A DNA stretch of 64,000 nucleotides from an uncultured Acidobacteriota bacterium (GTDB lineage Bacteria > Acidobacteriota > Terriglobia > Bryobacterales > Bryobacteraceae). A program made the position numbers and the translations under genes. Location of the stretch: NCBI GenBank assembly GCA_902825945.1, contig CADECY010000029.1, positions 1 to 64,000 on the forward strand, in the 5' to 3' direction. Numbering within the stretch: the first letter of the stretch is position 1; every line of letters begins with the position of its first letter. Positions 1-11,590 of the stretch are shown piece by piece. The notes under the pieces were generated by a model. That model saw only the letters and a program-made list of their open reading frames with translations. It did no database searches and was not told the DNA's origin.

Positions 1-305
1 AGGTAGTAGAGCTTGGCGCGGCGGACACGGCCGGTCCGGATCAACTCGATCTTGTCGACCACGGGAGCGTGCAACGGGAAAATGCGTTCGACGCCCTGTC
101 CGAAGCTGATCTTGCGGACGGTGATCGTGTGGCTGACGCCGGTGTTGTTCTCGGCGATGATGGTGCCTTCGAACGCCTGGAGCCGCTCCTTGTCGCCTTC
201 TCTGATCTTGACCTGAACACGCACGGTGTCACCCGGGCGCAGATGCGACGGAACTTCCGCCTTCTTGTGCTTATTTGCGATCTTCGCTACCAGTGCATTC
301 GTCAT
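1..305 (-). CDS. rplS: 50S ribosomal protein L19 (partial, C-terminus beyond window)
   Basis: Translating the minus strand from the ATG at 305 gives [20 protein letters not shown] and then typical L19 sequence, including [48 protein letters not shown] and RRAKLYYL. L19 sits at the 30S-50S interface of the large subunit. About 101 residues are visible; the family is about 115-120 aa, so only the last few codons are lost at the window edge. The start codon overlaps the stop of trmD as ATGA, which fixes the start and implies translational coupling. The order rpsP-khpA-rimM-trmD-rplS is the widespread bacterial arrangement. Identification is very secure. Confidence 0.95.
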   Translation of the reverse strand, partial: MTNALVAKIANKHKKAEVPSHLRPGDTVRVQVKIREGDKERLQAFEGTIIAENNTGVSHTITVRKISFGQGVERIFPLHAPVVDKIELIRTGRVRRAKLYY

Positions 306-1021
306 GGGACTGCTTCCTTCGAGATTTCTTCGAGCAGATCCGGCCGTTGCCGGGCCGTTTTTTCCAAGGCCGCCATTCGGCGCCACTTCCGGATCTCCGC
401 GTGATTGCCGCCAACGAGCACTTCGGGAACTTTCCATCCCCGGAACTCCGCCGGCCGCGTGTATTGTGGACAATCGAGAACCTTCCGTCCCGTTTCTTCA
501 TCGGTTCGGAACGATTCCTGAATCGTGGATGCTTGGTTGCCGACGACGCCAGGCACCAGCCGGCCCACCGCATCCATGATCAGTGCCGCGGCCAATTCAC
601 CGCCGCTCAGCACGAAATCGCCAATCGAGAGCTCTTCATCGGCCAAGTATTGGGCCACTCGCTCATCGACGCCCTCATACCGGCCGCAGATGAAAAGCAC
701 TTCCTTTGATTGTACCAAGTTCCGCGCCGTGTCTTGGGTGAAAAGACCTCCTTGGGCGGAAAGCAGCACCACTTTCTTCGATTCATCCCGCTCGGGCCAG
801 ATCGATTCGACCGCGTCGAACAACGGTTCGCACTTGAGAAGCATGCCCTCCCCGCCCCCGAAGGGCCGGTCATCGACGGTCTTGTGACGATCACGAGTCC
901 AGTCCCGGAGGTTGTGAATGTGAACTGTGATGACGCCCGATTCGATCGCCTTGCCCACCACGCCATGCCGCAGAATGCCACCGAAGAACTCTGGAAAGAT
1001 GGTGACGACATGGAAGATCAT
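302..1021 (-). CDS. trmD: tRNA (guanine-N1-)-methyltransferase
   Basis: A 239-aa protein of normal TrmD length that methylates G37 of tRNAs reading CNN and similar codons, using S-adenosylmethionine in the cytoplasm. The N-terminus [13 protein letters not shown], the middle part [12 protein letters not shown], the knot-forming segment [14 protein letters not shown] and [19 protein letters not shown] are signature SPOUT/TrmD sequences. The ATG at 1021 overlaps the rimM stop as ATGA, and the stop overlaps the rplS start in the same way. Three genes are therefore chained by 4-nt overlaps, consistent with one coupled translation unit. Confidence 0.97.
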   Translation of the reverse strand: MIFHVVTIFPEFFGGILRHGVVGKAIESGVITVHIHNLRDWTRDRHKTVDDRPFGGGEGMLLKCEPLFDAVESIWPERDESKKVVLLSAQGGLFTQDTARNLVQSKEVLFICGRYEGVDERVAQYLADEELSIGDFVLSGGELAAALIMDAVGRLVPGVVGNQASTIQESFRTDEETGRKVLDCPQYTRPAEFRGWKVPEVLVGGNHAEIRKWRRMAALEKTARQRPDLLEEISKEAVP

Positions 1022-1554
1022 GGCCGGTTGAGTTCGCGCAAGCCTTCCGGCAGTTCGGCCTCGATGCGCCGAGCCACGGTATCCGCGTGGCGACAGATCG
1101 CTTTGGTGAAGGGCACGAGGTAGGAATCACCTTCCGGCGCCCGGACCTCGAGCAGCAGCGCAGCTCCGGGAGTTTCCTGCCAACCTTCCACCGTACCGAG
1201 AGAATTGCCGCGCGGGTCCACCAAGGCGCAGCCCACCAAGTCCGTGAGATAGACTTCGTCCTCTGCCAATGGCGCGCGCTCCGCCATCGGCACGCAGACC
1301 TCGACGCCTCTTAACTTTTCCGCCTCGGAAATCGAATCGATGCCTCGAAACTTCAGAACCAGCCTGCCTTGATGCAGCCACGCATTCTCGACTTCCACCG
1401 GCGTTCCGCCCCCCAGCGGCCCGCCTGGCCCAACGAGAACCACCTTCAGGTCCTTGAAACGTTCAACGCCGCTCGTGAGCAAGGCCGCGTACACCTCCCC
1501 GTGGCGTCCGCGGCTTCTCTCGAGACGTGCGAGCACGACCCAATCCGGAGTCAA
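1018..1554 (-). CDS. rimM: Ribosome maturation factor RimM
   Basis: A 178-aa protein matching RimM in length and layout. The N-terminal beta-barrel domain begins WVVLARLERSRGRHGEV, where the family has a conserved G-x-x-G-hydrophobic start. The C-terminal PRC-barrel part carries EDEVYLTDLVGCALVDPRG followed by GTVEGWQETPGAALLLEV. RimM binds S19 and assists maturation of the 30S head. It lies 4 bp after khpA and overlaps trmD by 4 nt, the standard rimM-trmD pairing. Minor oddity: the N-terminal glycine-rich loop reads RSRGRHGEV rather than the more common GxxGxxGE. Confidence 0.95.
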   Translation of the reverse strand: MTPDWVVLARLERSRGRHGEVYAALLTSGVERFKDLKVVLVGPGGPLGGGTPVEVENAWLHQGRLVLKFRGIDSISEAEKLRGVEVCVPMAERAPLAEDEVYLTDLVGCALVDPRGNSLGTVEGWQETPGAALLLEVRAPEGDSYLVPFTKAICRHADTVARRIEAELPEGLRELNRP

Positions 1555-1558
1555 TGTG

Positions 1559-1816
1559 TCACTCCAGGATTTCGAGTGTAAACCTCCGGCTCAGCTTCAT
1601 ACCGGTCGCTCCGAGAAGCGTCCTGATGGCGCGCGCGGTACGCCCCTGTTTGCCGATCACCTTCCCGAGATCGCTGGGGGCCACTTTCAGTTCGAGAACA
1701 GTCACCTGCTCGCCCTGAACTTCGCGTACGCTCACCTCTTCCGGGATATCCACCAGCGCCTTCGAGATCTCCTCGATCAGCGCCCGGACTTCCATCATCC
1801 CTGTGCCAGATGCCAT
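1559..1816 (-). CDS. khpA: KH-domain RNA-binding protein KhpA
   Basis: An 85-aa single-KH-domain protein. The RNA-binding GxxG loop is visible in [20 protein letters not shown], followed by the typical closing helix and strand. In other bacteria KhpA, often with KhpB/Jag, binds many RNAs and influences cell elongation and division; that role is known from the family and not shown here. It lies between rpsP (62 bp upstream) and rimM (4 bp downstream), its usual location. An AGGAGA Shine-Dalgarno lies just ahead of the ATG at 1816. A longer in-frame start further upstream was not chosen because this start has the better ribosome binding site and matches family length. Confidence 0.93.
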   Translation of the reverse strand: MASGTGMMEVRALIEEISKALVDIPEEVSVREVQGEQVTVLELKVAPSDLGKVIGKQGRTARAIRTLLGATGMKLSRRFTLEILE

Positions 1817-1878
1817 GGCCGGGTTCTCCTATCTCCCTCGAAATTAACTGCAACTGACGTCCGGCCGGACGAACGTGC

Positions 1879-2127
1879 TCAGGCTGTTGCCGGAGCAGGG
1901 TTCGATTTCAGCAGGCGGGCAACCGTGTCGGACGGGCGCGCTCCGCACTTCATCCAGTGGCTGATCCTGTTGTGATCGAGATCCACTTTCGCCGGCTGGG
2001 CAACGGGGTTGTAGTGCCCCACGACCTCCACGCAGCGGCTGTCGCGCGCACGCCAGTCTTCGATGACCACCACCCGGTAGCTCGGTTTTTTCTTAGCACC
2101 GAACCGGGCCAGACGAATCTTAAGCAT
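1879..2127 (-). CDS. rpsP: 30S ribosomal protein S16
   Basis: An 82-aa protein beginning MLKIRLARFGAKKKPSYRVV and containing DSRCVEVVGHYNPVAQPAKV and RISHWMKCGARPSDTVARLL, all diagnostic of S16. It is a component of the small subunit body. It opens the rpsP-khpA-rimM-trmD-rplS series, transcribed leftward. ffh lies 50 bp upstream on the same strand, so ffh and these genes may share transcription. An AGGGAG element lies about 14 nt ahead of the ATG, a slightly long spacing. Confidence 0.97.
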   Translation of the reverse strand: MLKIRLARFGAKKKPSYRVVVIEDWRARDSRCVEVVGHYNPVAQPAKVDLDHNRISHWMKCGARPSDTVARLLKSNPAPATA

Positions 2128-2177
2128 AGCTAGAACAATACTCCCTTACCAGATTAGCGAATTTTTCATGCGGTTGG

Positions 2178-3569
2178 CTACCACTTGCCCGGAAACGGTG
2201 GCATCTTGAACTTGCCCATCCGCTTTCCCAGCATCGCGCCAAGCTTGCCGCCGCCCGCTCCCATGCCCATCAGGCCACCCGAAATCGACTTCATCATCTT
2301 CCGGGCCTCGCCATATTGCTTGAGCAGGTTGTTGACGTCCTGCACGGTCGTTCCGCTCCCCTTGGCGATGCGGCGGCGGCGGCTGCCGTTGATGATCATG
2401 TAGTTGGAGCGCTCCTTGGGCGTCATCGAATCGATGATGGCCATGGTGCGCGTCAACTCCTTCTCGTCCACCTTCTGCTTCTGCAACTCCTTGAAAATAC
2501 CGACCTTCGGCATCATCTCGAGCAGCGACTCGAGTGAGCCGAGCTTTTGGAGCTGCTTCAACTGGTCGCGGAAATCCTCGAGCGTGAAGTCGTCCTCGAG
2601 CAGCTTGCGCTGCATCTCTTCGGCCTTCTTCTGATCGATGGTCTCTTCCACCCGCTCGATCAGCGAAAGCACGTCACCCATGCCGAGGATCCGCGAAACG
2701 ACCCGCTCGGGATGAAACGGCTCGAGAGCATCGGTCTTCTCGCCGGTGCCCACGAACTTGAGCGGCTGCCCGGTCACCTGACGGATCGACAGCGCCGCGC
2801 CACCGCGAGCATCGCCGTCCATCTTGGTCAACACGATTCCTGTGACGCCCAGCCGCTTGTGGAACTCGTCGGCGGATTTCACCGCATCCTGGCCCGTCAT
2901 CGCGTCGGCGACGAACAGGATCTCGGTCGGATTGAGGGTCTCCTTGAGCTGGGACAGTTCGACCATCAGCTCTTCGTCGATATGGAGACGTCCCGCCGTA
3001 TCGACCAGCAGCATATCGCGACCGGTCTGCATCGCCTCGCGCTTGGCGCCGCGCGCCAATTCGAGCGGCCGGTTTTCGCCCTCGGGTCCGGCGAAAAGCG
3101 GAATCTTCAGTTCGCGGGCGAGTACCGCCAACTGTTGGCGCGCGGCGGGACGATAGACGTCCACCGACACCAGGATCGGCGTCCGGCCGTTCTTGGAGAG
3201 CCATCGAGCAAGCTTGGCCGTGGATGTGGTTTTTCCCGAGCCTTGTAGGCCGACCATGAAGACGATGGTCGGCGGCTCGTTCGCCATCCGAAGCTTCGAT
3301 TGGTGCGTGCCGAGGATTTTCACCATCTCGTCGCGCACGATCTTGACCAGTTGCTGGCCTGGGGATAGGTCCTGCAGTACCTCTTGGCCGAGGGCCTTTT
3401 CCCGGATGGCCTCCATCAACTGCTTGACGACCTTGAAGTGGACATCGGCCTCGAGCAGAGCCACGCGAATCTCGCGCAATCCTGCTTCCATGTTCTCGGC
3501 GGTCAGTTTGCCTTCACCGCGCAGGTTCTTGAAGACACGCTGCAACTTTTCCGACAGGTTTTCGAACAT
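2178..3569 (-). CDS. ffh: Signal recognition particle protein Ffh (SRP54)
   Basis: A 463-aa GTPase that binds 4.5S RNA and the signal sequences of nascent membrane proteins, handing them to FtsY. The N domain is residues 1-90. The G domain holds GLQGSGKTTSTAKL near 108-120, DTAGRLH near 190 and TKMDGDARGGAALS near 248-261. The methionine-rich M domain ends with GGLMGMGAGGGKLGAMLGKR. The frame stays open upstream to 3875, but the start MFENLSEKLQ at 3569 matches the family. The extra 100 codons upstream read like untranslated leader and overlap the divergent kinase gene. No clear Shine-Dalgarno precedes the ATG; a hairpin lies in the leader instead. Confidence 0.96.
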   Translation of the reverse strand: MFENLSEKLQRVFKNLRGEGKLTAENMEAGLREIRVALLEADVHFKVVKQLMEAIREKALGQEVLQDLSPGQQLVKIVRDEMVKILGTHQSKLRMANEPPTIVFMVGLQGSGKTTSTAKLARWLSKNGRTPILVSVDVYRPAARQQLAVLARELKIPLFAGPEGENRPLELARGAKREAMQTGRDMLLVDTAGRLHIDEELMVELSQLKETLNPTEILFVADAMTGQDAVKSADEFHKRLGVTGIVLTKMDGDARGGAALSIRQVTGQPLKFVGTGEKTDALEPFHPERVVSRILGMGDVLSLIERVEETIDQKKAEEMQRKLLEDDFTLEDFRDQLKQLQKLGSLESLLEMMPKVGIFKELQKQKVDEKELTRTMAIIDSMTPKERSNYMIINGSRRRRIAKGSGTTVQDVNNLLKQYGEARKMMKSISGGLMGMGAGGGKLGAMLGKRMGKFKMPPFPGKW

Positions 3570-3584
3570 AGGGGTGAGGGATGT

Positions 3585-3626
3585 CGCTTGGCGCGGCCAA
3601 GCGAACGGGCAGGAGTTTCCATTGTA
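3585..3626 (-). promoter_or_regulatory. ffh promoter -10 and leader hairpin
   Basis: Upstream of ffh on the minus strand a TACAAT hexamer (3626-3621) looks like a -10 box; no convincing -35 was found. Between it and the ATG at 3569 lies a perfect 8-bp inverted repeat, CGCTTGGC / GCCAAGCG with a 3-nt loop, at 3585-3603. The stem would sit in the 5' leader about 15 nt before the start codon, where a ribosome binding site would normally be. It has no U-tract, so it is not an intrinsic terminator. The regulatory role is inferred. Confidence 0.45.
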
Positions 3627-3740
3627 GCAGCCGGAAAGGGGTAAACTGAAGTGAGAGGACGGCGGAGGGCCGAGGACGCCAGAATTCGTTCCGGCGCTAA
3701 GACCGAGGACCGGGAATCCGATTAGAATCACAAGGATCGA

Positions 3741-5885
<2,145 letters not shown>

Positions 5886-7476
5886 CGATCAGCCCTACCA
5901 CGATCGCCAGCGCGATCGAGTGAACCAGCACCGCGCGGAACAGATCGCCCTCGCGATTCTCCTGTCCGGTGGCCGCGCAGGCAACGATGATCGATTGAGC
6001 GTCGATCATCTTGCCCATCACTCCACCCGCCGAGTTCGCTGACGCCATCAGAATCGGGTTGAGTCCCAATTGATTCGCGGTGATCACTTGCAGGCTTCCG
6101 AACAAAGCGTTGGATCCCGCGTCGGTGCCGGTGAGCGCGACACCGAGCCAGCCGATGAGCGTACCGAACAGCGGAAACCACCAACCGGTATTCGCCATCG
6201 CAAGCCCCATCACAGCATCCATCCCTGAGTAGCGCGTCACGAATCCGAGGCCCATCATCGCCAGAATCGCGATCATCGAATAGCGCATGCGATAACAGGT
6301 GCGCGCGAAGATCGAAAGCGTTCGGCCGAGACTCAAGCCGAGGAGCGGACCAGCCAGCAATCCGGCGAGAAACGTCGGCGTGCCGACGGAGGCGAGCCAG
6401 GCGATGTCGAAGATCGCGGGTTCGGTGTGAGGCTTGGCGACCACCGGCGCGATCCGCGTGACGAGATTGTGGAGGCCGGGCACCGGAATCTTGACGCTGG
6501 TGGCTTCGACGGCCGGCTTGATCAACGGAAGTCCCCAGGCGACGACGAACAGAGCCAGCAGCAGGAACGGCGACCATGCCTTGGCGATTTGACCGGCGGT
6601 TAACGCCGCCCGGCGCTCGGGTTCAGCCTCGCCCGGATACCGCCACACCGGGCGCGGTTTCCAGATGCTATAGAACACCGCGAGCCACAGCAGCGTTCCC
6701 ATTCCTCCCACGATGTCGACGAGCGAGGCATCGACATAGTTCGACCATAGAAACTGGATCGTCGCGAAGCCGAGTCCGCAGGCGACCAGGCCCGGCCACA
6801 CCGCCATCACTTCGCGCATGGGCGCCATGGCGCGGATCAGCCAGAAGGGGAGGATGATCGCAGTCCAGGGAAGGATCCGGCCGACGGTGGCGCTGATCGA
6901 CATTTCGGGGAGTCCGGTGACCGCGACGAGCGTGCGGATGGGATTCCCCATTCCGCCGAACGCAACGGGCGCGGTGTTGGCGATCAGGCAAAGCACGGCG
7001 GCTTGGAACGGCGGGAATCCGAGGCCGACCATCATCGCGCCGCAGATCGCCACGGGAGCGCCGCCACCGCCCGCGCCTTCGAGCACGGCGCCAAATGCGT
7101 AGGCGATCAGCAGCACCTGGAGGCGGCGATCATCGGTGACTCCGCCGATCGACTGTTTGATCGTCTCGAAGTACCCGGCTTCGACGGTGACTTCATACAC
7201 GAAGACCGCGGCGAGCAGCACCCAGGCGATTCGAACCGCGGCATAGACGAGCCCGTGTGAGACGGCGGCGCCCACCATCGAGGCTGGCATTCCGAAAACA
7301 GCGGCCGCCATAACGAGCGAGATGGCGAATGAAACGAGCGCGGCCCTCCAGGCGATCATCTTTCGAACGGCCAGCAGATAGAAGAGGCTGGTGACGGGAA
7401 GCGCGGCGGCGAGTGTCGACAGGACGGCGTTCCCGAACGGGTCGTAGTTCTGGGTCCAAGTCACGGACCTTCCAGT

Positions 7477-8316
7477 CTACTTGTTCTCGTACTGAACGGG
7501 CGTGGCGAGCGTCACCTCGAGCCGCAGGTCGAGCAACGCGAGGTAGGCCGACAGCATCCGGTGCGTGACCTCGTAATGATCGAGGCTGATGGCATCGATG
7601 GTGTCGCGCGGCGTGTGCAACGCCGGAAGCGTCTCGGTGGTAAGGCTGTGAAAGTCGATCACCGGAATCTTCTTGCCGGCGAAAGGATGGGAATCGGAGT
7701 CACCCACCTTGTCGACGTTGATCCACGGCACATCGAACTTCAGCGCGCCGTTCAGAACCTCCAGCAGGGCGAGCAGCCGGCTGTCGGAGCGCTTCGACCA
7801 AACGTTCGCCGTTCCCATTCCGATACTGTCGATATTGATCGCGGCCTTGATGCGCGCAAGATCTTCCTTCTTCTGCTTCGCGACGAAATAGCGCGAACCG
7901 GCGAGTCCCTTCTCCTCATCGGTGAATCCGATGAATACGAGCGTGTGCTTGCGGGGAACCGAGGACAGGGCTTCGTGAAGGTTGGCGAGCATCGATGCGC
8001 CGCTCCAGTTATCGACAACGCCCATTCCGGCGCGCACCTTGTCGTAGTGAGCGCCGACGAGGATCGTATTCGGTGATTCACCCGGCAGCGTGCAGGCGAG
8101 GTTCGGCAACTTCGATCCCTTCACGGGCAGCGGTTGTAGATTCGGCCCCTTGCAGCCGGTGTGCTCGAACAGCAGTTCGAGGGTACGGAGGCGAGACGCG
8201 TTGTCTTTGGCGGCCAGTTCGAGGCGCTGCTTCAACACCTCCTTAGGAACGGGCCGGTATTGGATCTTCTCGGCGAGCGCGAGTCCAACGGCGAGCAGCG
8301 CGACGAGTATTCTCAT
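7477..8316 (-). CDS. Secreted M28-family zinc peptidase
   Basis: A 279-aa protein with a signal peptide ([16 protein letters not shown]) and an M28 aminopeptidase-like catalytic domain. Metal-binding and catalytic motifs are in order: [18 protein letters not shown], the general-base pair in [24 protein letters not shown], and the last histidine region [13 protein letters not shown]. Zinc peptidases of this family trim N-terminal residues of peptides or act on glutaminyl substrates; the substrate here is unknown. The ATG overlaps the stop of the P-type ATPase as ATGA, so it is translationally tied to copper transport and oxidase genes. That placement suggests a role in maturation of exported proteins or in using peptides, but this is inference. 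Confidence 0.85.
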   Translation of the reverse strand: MRILVALLAVGLALAEKIQYRPVPKEVLKQRLELAAKDNASRLRTLELLFEHTGCKGPNLQPLPVKGSKLPNLACTLPGESPNTILVGAHYDKVRAGMGVVDNWSGASMLANLHEALSSVPRKHTLVFIGFTDEEKGLAGSRYFVAKQKKEDLARIKAAINIDSIGMGTANVWSKRSDSRLLALLEVLNGALKFDVPWINVDKVGDSDSHPFAGKKIPVIDFHSLTTETLPALHTPRDTIDAISLDHYEVTHRMLSAYLALLDLRLEVTLATPVQYENK

Positions 8317-10490
8317 AAGTCGAGCTTACGCAATCGCAGCGCGTTCGCGATCACCGATACCGAACTGAACGTCATCGCGGCGGCGGCGATCATCGGACTC
8401 AGCAGAATTCCGAAGAACGGATAGAGCACGCCCGCGGCGATGGGTACTCCGAGCAAGTTGTATGCGAACGCCCAGAACAGGTTCTGGCGGATGTTCGCCA
8501 TCACCGCCTTGCTGAGCTTGCGCGCGCGGACAATGCCTTCCAGATCGCCCTTGACCAGCGTGATACCGGAGCTTTTCATCGCGATATCGGTACCGTTGCC
8601 CATCGCGATTCCCACGTGCGCTCGCGCGAGCGCCGGCGCGTCGTTCACGCCATCCCCGGCCATCGCGACCGTGTGCCCTTCGGCGATCAGCTTCTCGATG
8701 AAGCGATGTTTGGCGGCGGGAAGCGCTTCCGCTTCCACTTGGCCGATGCCAAGTTCGCCCGCCACCGCTTCGGCGGCGGGACGCGCGTCACCGGTGAGCA
8801 TCGCCACGCGGATTCCCTCGGCTCGCAGTTTGTCGAGCGCGCCACGCGCGGTGGCCTTGACCGGGTCGGCCACCTGAAATGTCGCCGTTACGCGGCCCTC
8901 GGTGGCGAGATAGAGCGTCGCGGGACCACCGGGAACGGCGAGTCCGAGTTGCTCCATCAAGCGGCGGCTGCCAAGCGCGGCGGGCTGGCCGTCGATATTG
9001 GCGGAGACGCCGAGTCCGGGAACGTAGGCGAAGTTGCGCGCGACACCGGGTTCGACGCCTCGCTCCCGCGCGAAGGCGAGGATCGCGGCTGCGAGTGGGT
9101 GCTCGCTCGATTGTTCGAGTCCGGCTGCCAGGCGGAGCGCGGCGCTGTCTCCATCGAAGGCGGTGACTCGGGGGCGGCCTTCGGTGAGAGTGCCCGTCTT
9201 GTCGACCACGAGGGTATCCACTCGGCCAAAGGTCTCGAGCGCTTCGGCGGATTGGATCAGGACACCCGCTCGCGCGCCGCGCCCAGTGCCCACCATGATC
9301 GACATCGGAGTCGCGAGCCCGAGCGCGCACGGACAGGCGATGATCAACACCGCGACCGCGTTGACGAGAGCGAACGAGAGACTATGCGGCAGCCACGCGA
9401 AGAAGGCGATCACGGCAACCGCCAGCACGGCTGGAACGAACCAGGCCGCGGCCTTGTCGGCAAGCCGCTGGATCGGCGCTCGCGTGCGCTGAGCTTCATT
9501 CACCAGTTGGACGATCCGCGCGAGCAGCGTGTCACGGCCCACCCGCTCGACCTTCATCACGAACGATCCGGTGCCGTTGATCGTGCCGCCGGTGACCTTC
9601 GATCCGGCACGCTTTTCGACCGGGACCGGTTCGCCGGTGATCGCCGATTCGTCGACCGCGCTTGCGCCATCGATCACCGACCCGTCCAGCGCGATACGTT
9701 CGCCAGGGCGCACCCGGAGGTGGTCGCCCCGGCAGATCTGGTCCACCGGAACCTCACGCCCGTCTTCGAGGCGCGCGGTCTTGGGTGCGAGTTCGAGCAG
9801 GGCACGGATCGCGGCCGTGGTCCGCGCACGTGCCTTCAGTTCGAGCACCTGGCCGAGCAGTACGAGCGTGACGATCACCGCGGCGGCTTCGAAGTAGACG
9901 TGAGCGTGGTGGCCGCCAGCGGCCAATTGCCAGAGGCTGAACAGCCAGGCGACGCCCGCGCCCATGGCGATCAGCGTGAACATGTTGGGACTGCGGTGAC
10001 GGATCGACTGCCCGGCTCGCTCGAAAATCGGCCAGCCACACCAGAAGATCGCGGGAGTGGCGAGCACCGCCTGCGCTACCGGTTGGATCATCAGCATCCC
10101 GAGCACGAACACGGGCACGCTGAACAGCAGGCTGATCCGGAAGCGGCGCCACATGTCGTCGAGTTCGGGATTTCCGGAGTCCTCGAGCGAGACCTCCATC
10201 GGCTCGAGCCCCATCCCACAGAGAGGGCAGGTACCGAAGCCATCCTGGACGATCTCCGGGTGCATCGGGCACGTGTATCGCCCGGCGGGCATCTGGTCGG
10301 GCGCGGCTTGTGGATCGAGGTAGCGCCTCGGGTTCGTTTTGAACTTCTCGATGCAGTGCGCGCTGCAGAAGTGGTAGGTGGTGCCCTCGAACGGAAACGA
10401 CCCGGCCGCTTTGGCCGGGTCGACATCCATCCCGCAAACGGGATCTATTACGGTTTTGGGTTTGACGATCTGGAAGGGGTTGGAACCCAC
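8313..10490 (-). CDS. Copper-type P1B ATPase with YHS and heavy-metal-binding N-terminal domains
   Basis: A 725-aa transporter. Residues about 15-58 form a YHS domain ([22 protein letters not shown]). Residues about 70-100 form a small metal-binding domain ([26 protein letters not shown]). Eight-helix P1B features follow: the membrane CPC site [13 protein letters not shown], the phosphorylation motif [13 protein letters not shown], an HP site in [10 protein letters not shown], and the hinge [11 protein letters not shown]. There is no classical HMA domain with GMxCxxC. It should export Cu(I) from the cytoplasm, either for detoxification or to metallate the oxidase. It starts 9 bp after oxidase subunit IV, which favours an oxidase-assembly role like FixI/CtpA-type pumps. 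Confidence 0.92.
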   Translation of the reverse strand: MGSNPFQIVKPKTVIDPVCGMDVDPAKAAGSFPFEGTTYHFCSAHCIEKFKTNPRRYLDPQAAPDQMPAGRYTCPMHPEIVQDGFGTCPLCGMGLEPMEVSLEDSGNPELDDMWRRFRISLLFSVPVFVLGMLMIQPVAQAVLATPAIFWCGWPIFERAGQSIRHRSPNMFTLIAMGAGVAWLFSLWQLAAGGHHAHVYFEAAAVIVTLVLLGQVLELKARARTTAAIRALLELAPKTARLEDGREVPVDQICRGDHLRVRPGERIALDGSVIDGASAVDESAITGEPVPVEKRAGSKVTGGTINGTGSFVMKVERVGRDTLLARIVQLVNEAQRTRAPIQRLADKAAAWFVPAVLAVAVIAFFAWLPHSLSFALVNAVAVLIIACPCALGLATPMSIMVGTGRGARAGVLIQSAEALETFGRVDTLVVDKTGTLTEGRPRVTAFDGDSAALRLAAGLEQSSEHPLAAAILAFARERGVEPGVARNFAYVPGLGVSANIDGQPAALGSRRLMEQLGLAVPGGPATLYLATEGRVTATFQVADPVKATARGALDKLRAEGIRVAMLTGDARPAAEAVAGELGIGQVEAEALPAAKHRFIEKLIAEGHTVAMAGDGVNDAPALARAHVGIAMGNGTDIAMKSSGITLVKGDLEGIVRARKLSKAVMANIRQNLFWAFAYNLLGVPIAAGVLYPFFGILLSPMIAAAAMTFSSVSVIANALRLRKLDL

Positions 10491-10499
10491 GATTCCAGG

Positions 10500-10919
10500 T
10501 TAGTGCTTTCCGGAAGCAGGCGCCGTCGGTGCGTGTGGATCCATCACCTGCGCGGCGGGCGGATGTTCGGTTGCACCGACTGTGTGTGGGCCGTCACTGC
10601 GCCAGCCCTCTTCCTTGGTGACCATGCCGCGTCCGCCGAAGTCGCCGAAGACGAAGATGAGCAGGATCAGGAAGAAGAACATTCCGCTAATGACGGCGAG
10701 GCGGGTGAGTGGGCGAGCGTTCCGGATCTCCATGAAGATCCAGATCACGGCGGTGGCCTTGCAGATCGCGATGGCCAGGGCGACCGGGGTATTCAACAAC
10801 CCCATGTCGACGAACGCGGCGGCGACCGTGATTCCGGTCATGAGCATCAGAAAAAGAAAGACGCCGACGTAGTGCCCGATCGGGGCAACGTGATGGGAAG
10901 AGTGCTCGTGCGAGGACAT
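10500..10919 (-). CDS. Cytochrome c oxidase subunit IV
   Basis: A 139-aa membrane protein. The start is MSSHEHSSHHVAPIGHYVGV at 10919; an open frame continues upstream to 10976 but overlaps subunit III. Three hydrophobic segments are visible (GVFLFLMLMTGITVAAAFV, ALAIAICKATAVIWIFMEI, LAVISGMFFFLILLIFVF), the pattern of small caa3-type subunit IV. The C-terminal tail is polar and histidine- and proline-rich. The ATG begins 1 bp after the subunit III stop. It stabilises the oxidase complex. Gene name left open because several symbols are in use. Confidence 0.82.
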   Translation of the reverse strand: MSSHEHSSHHVAPIGHYVGVFLFLMLMTGITVAAAFVDMGLLNTPVALAIAICKATAVIWIFMEIRNARPLTRLAVISGMFFFLILLIFVFGDFGGRGMVTKEEGWRSDGPHTVGATEHPPAAQVMDPHAPTAPASGKH

Positions 10920-10920
10920 A

Positions 10921-11589
10921 TTAGTGGAGGTGCAACCCCAGGAGATAAAGAAGCGGAAACAGGAAGATCCAGACAATGTCGACGAAGTGCCAGTACAGGC
11001 CCATCACCTCAACCGGTCCGAAATAGTTGGCATGATAGCGGCCCTGATGGGCACGCAGGATGAAGTAGAGCAGCAGACCGCTTCCGATGATCATGTGCAG
11101 CGCGTGCATCCCGGTCATGGCGAAGTAGAAGTTGTAGAACATCTGCTGGCCCTGCCAGCCGGGCATGGTCTGATCGAAGTTATATCCGGGAACCAAGTGG
11201 TGGTCGAACTTCTGCTTGTACTCGATCACCTTGACGCCGAGAAAGACGAAACCGAGGACCAGTGTCGCGATGAGGAAATTCCGTGTCAGGATGTTGTTCC
11301 CCAACTGGCAGGAACGCACCGACAAGGCCATGGTGAGCGAGCTGAATATGAGGACGACGGTATTGAAGGCCCCGAGACCGATATCCAGGTGATGGCTCGC
11401 CGCGGCGAACGCGTCGGACATGTGGTAGCGATAGATCGAATAGCCGGCAAACAAGCCGCCGAAGAACAGGACTTCCGTGATCAGGAAGAGCCACATTCCG
11501 AAGGTGGAGGCATCGAGTTGCTGCTCGAAGTCCAGGAAGTGGTGAGCGAGGCCGCGTGTTTCAGCGGCGTGCGAGTGAGATGAGGACAA
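10921..11589 (-). CDS. ctaE: Cytochrome c oxidase subunit III
   Basis: A 222-aa membrane protein with the subunit III hallmarks: FGMWLFLITEVLFFGGLFAG, FNTVVLIFSSLTMALSV, FYFAMTGMHALHMIIG and the final YWHFVDIVWIFLFPLLYL. It is about the length of the short, five-helix bacterial form. It forms part of the caa3-type terminal oxidase. It lies 1 bp after ctaD and 1 bp before the subunit IV start, so the oxidase core genes are essentially continuous. Confidence 0.94.
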   Translation of the reverse strand: MSSSHSHAAETRGLAHHFLDFEQQLDASTFGMWLFLITEVLFFGGLFAGYSIYRYHMSDAFAAASHHLDIGLGAFNTVVLIFSSLTMALSVRSCQLGNNILTRNFLIATLVLGFVFLGVKVIEYKQKFDHHLVPGYNFDQTMPGWQGQQMFYNFYFAMTGMHALHMIIGSGLLLYFILRAHQGRYHANYFGPVEVMGLYWHFVDIVWIFLFPLLYLLGLHLH

Positions 11590-11590
11590 A

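Noticed and set aside
8616..11063. Long plus-strand frame opposite the P-type ATPase and subunit IV
   Set aside because: Same reason; the minus-strand products carry DKTGT, CPC and YHS motifs and the plus-strand product carries none.
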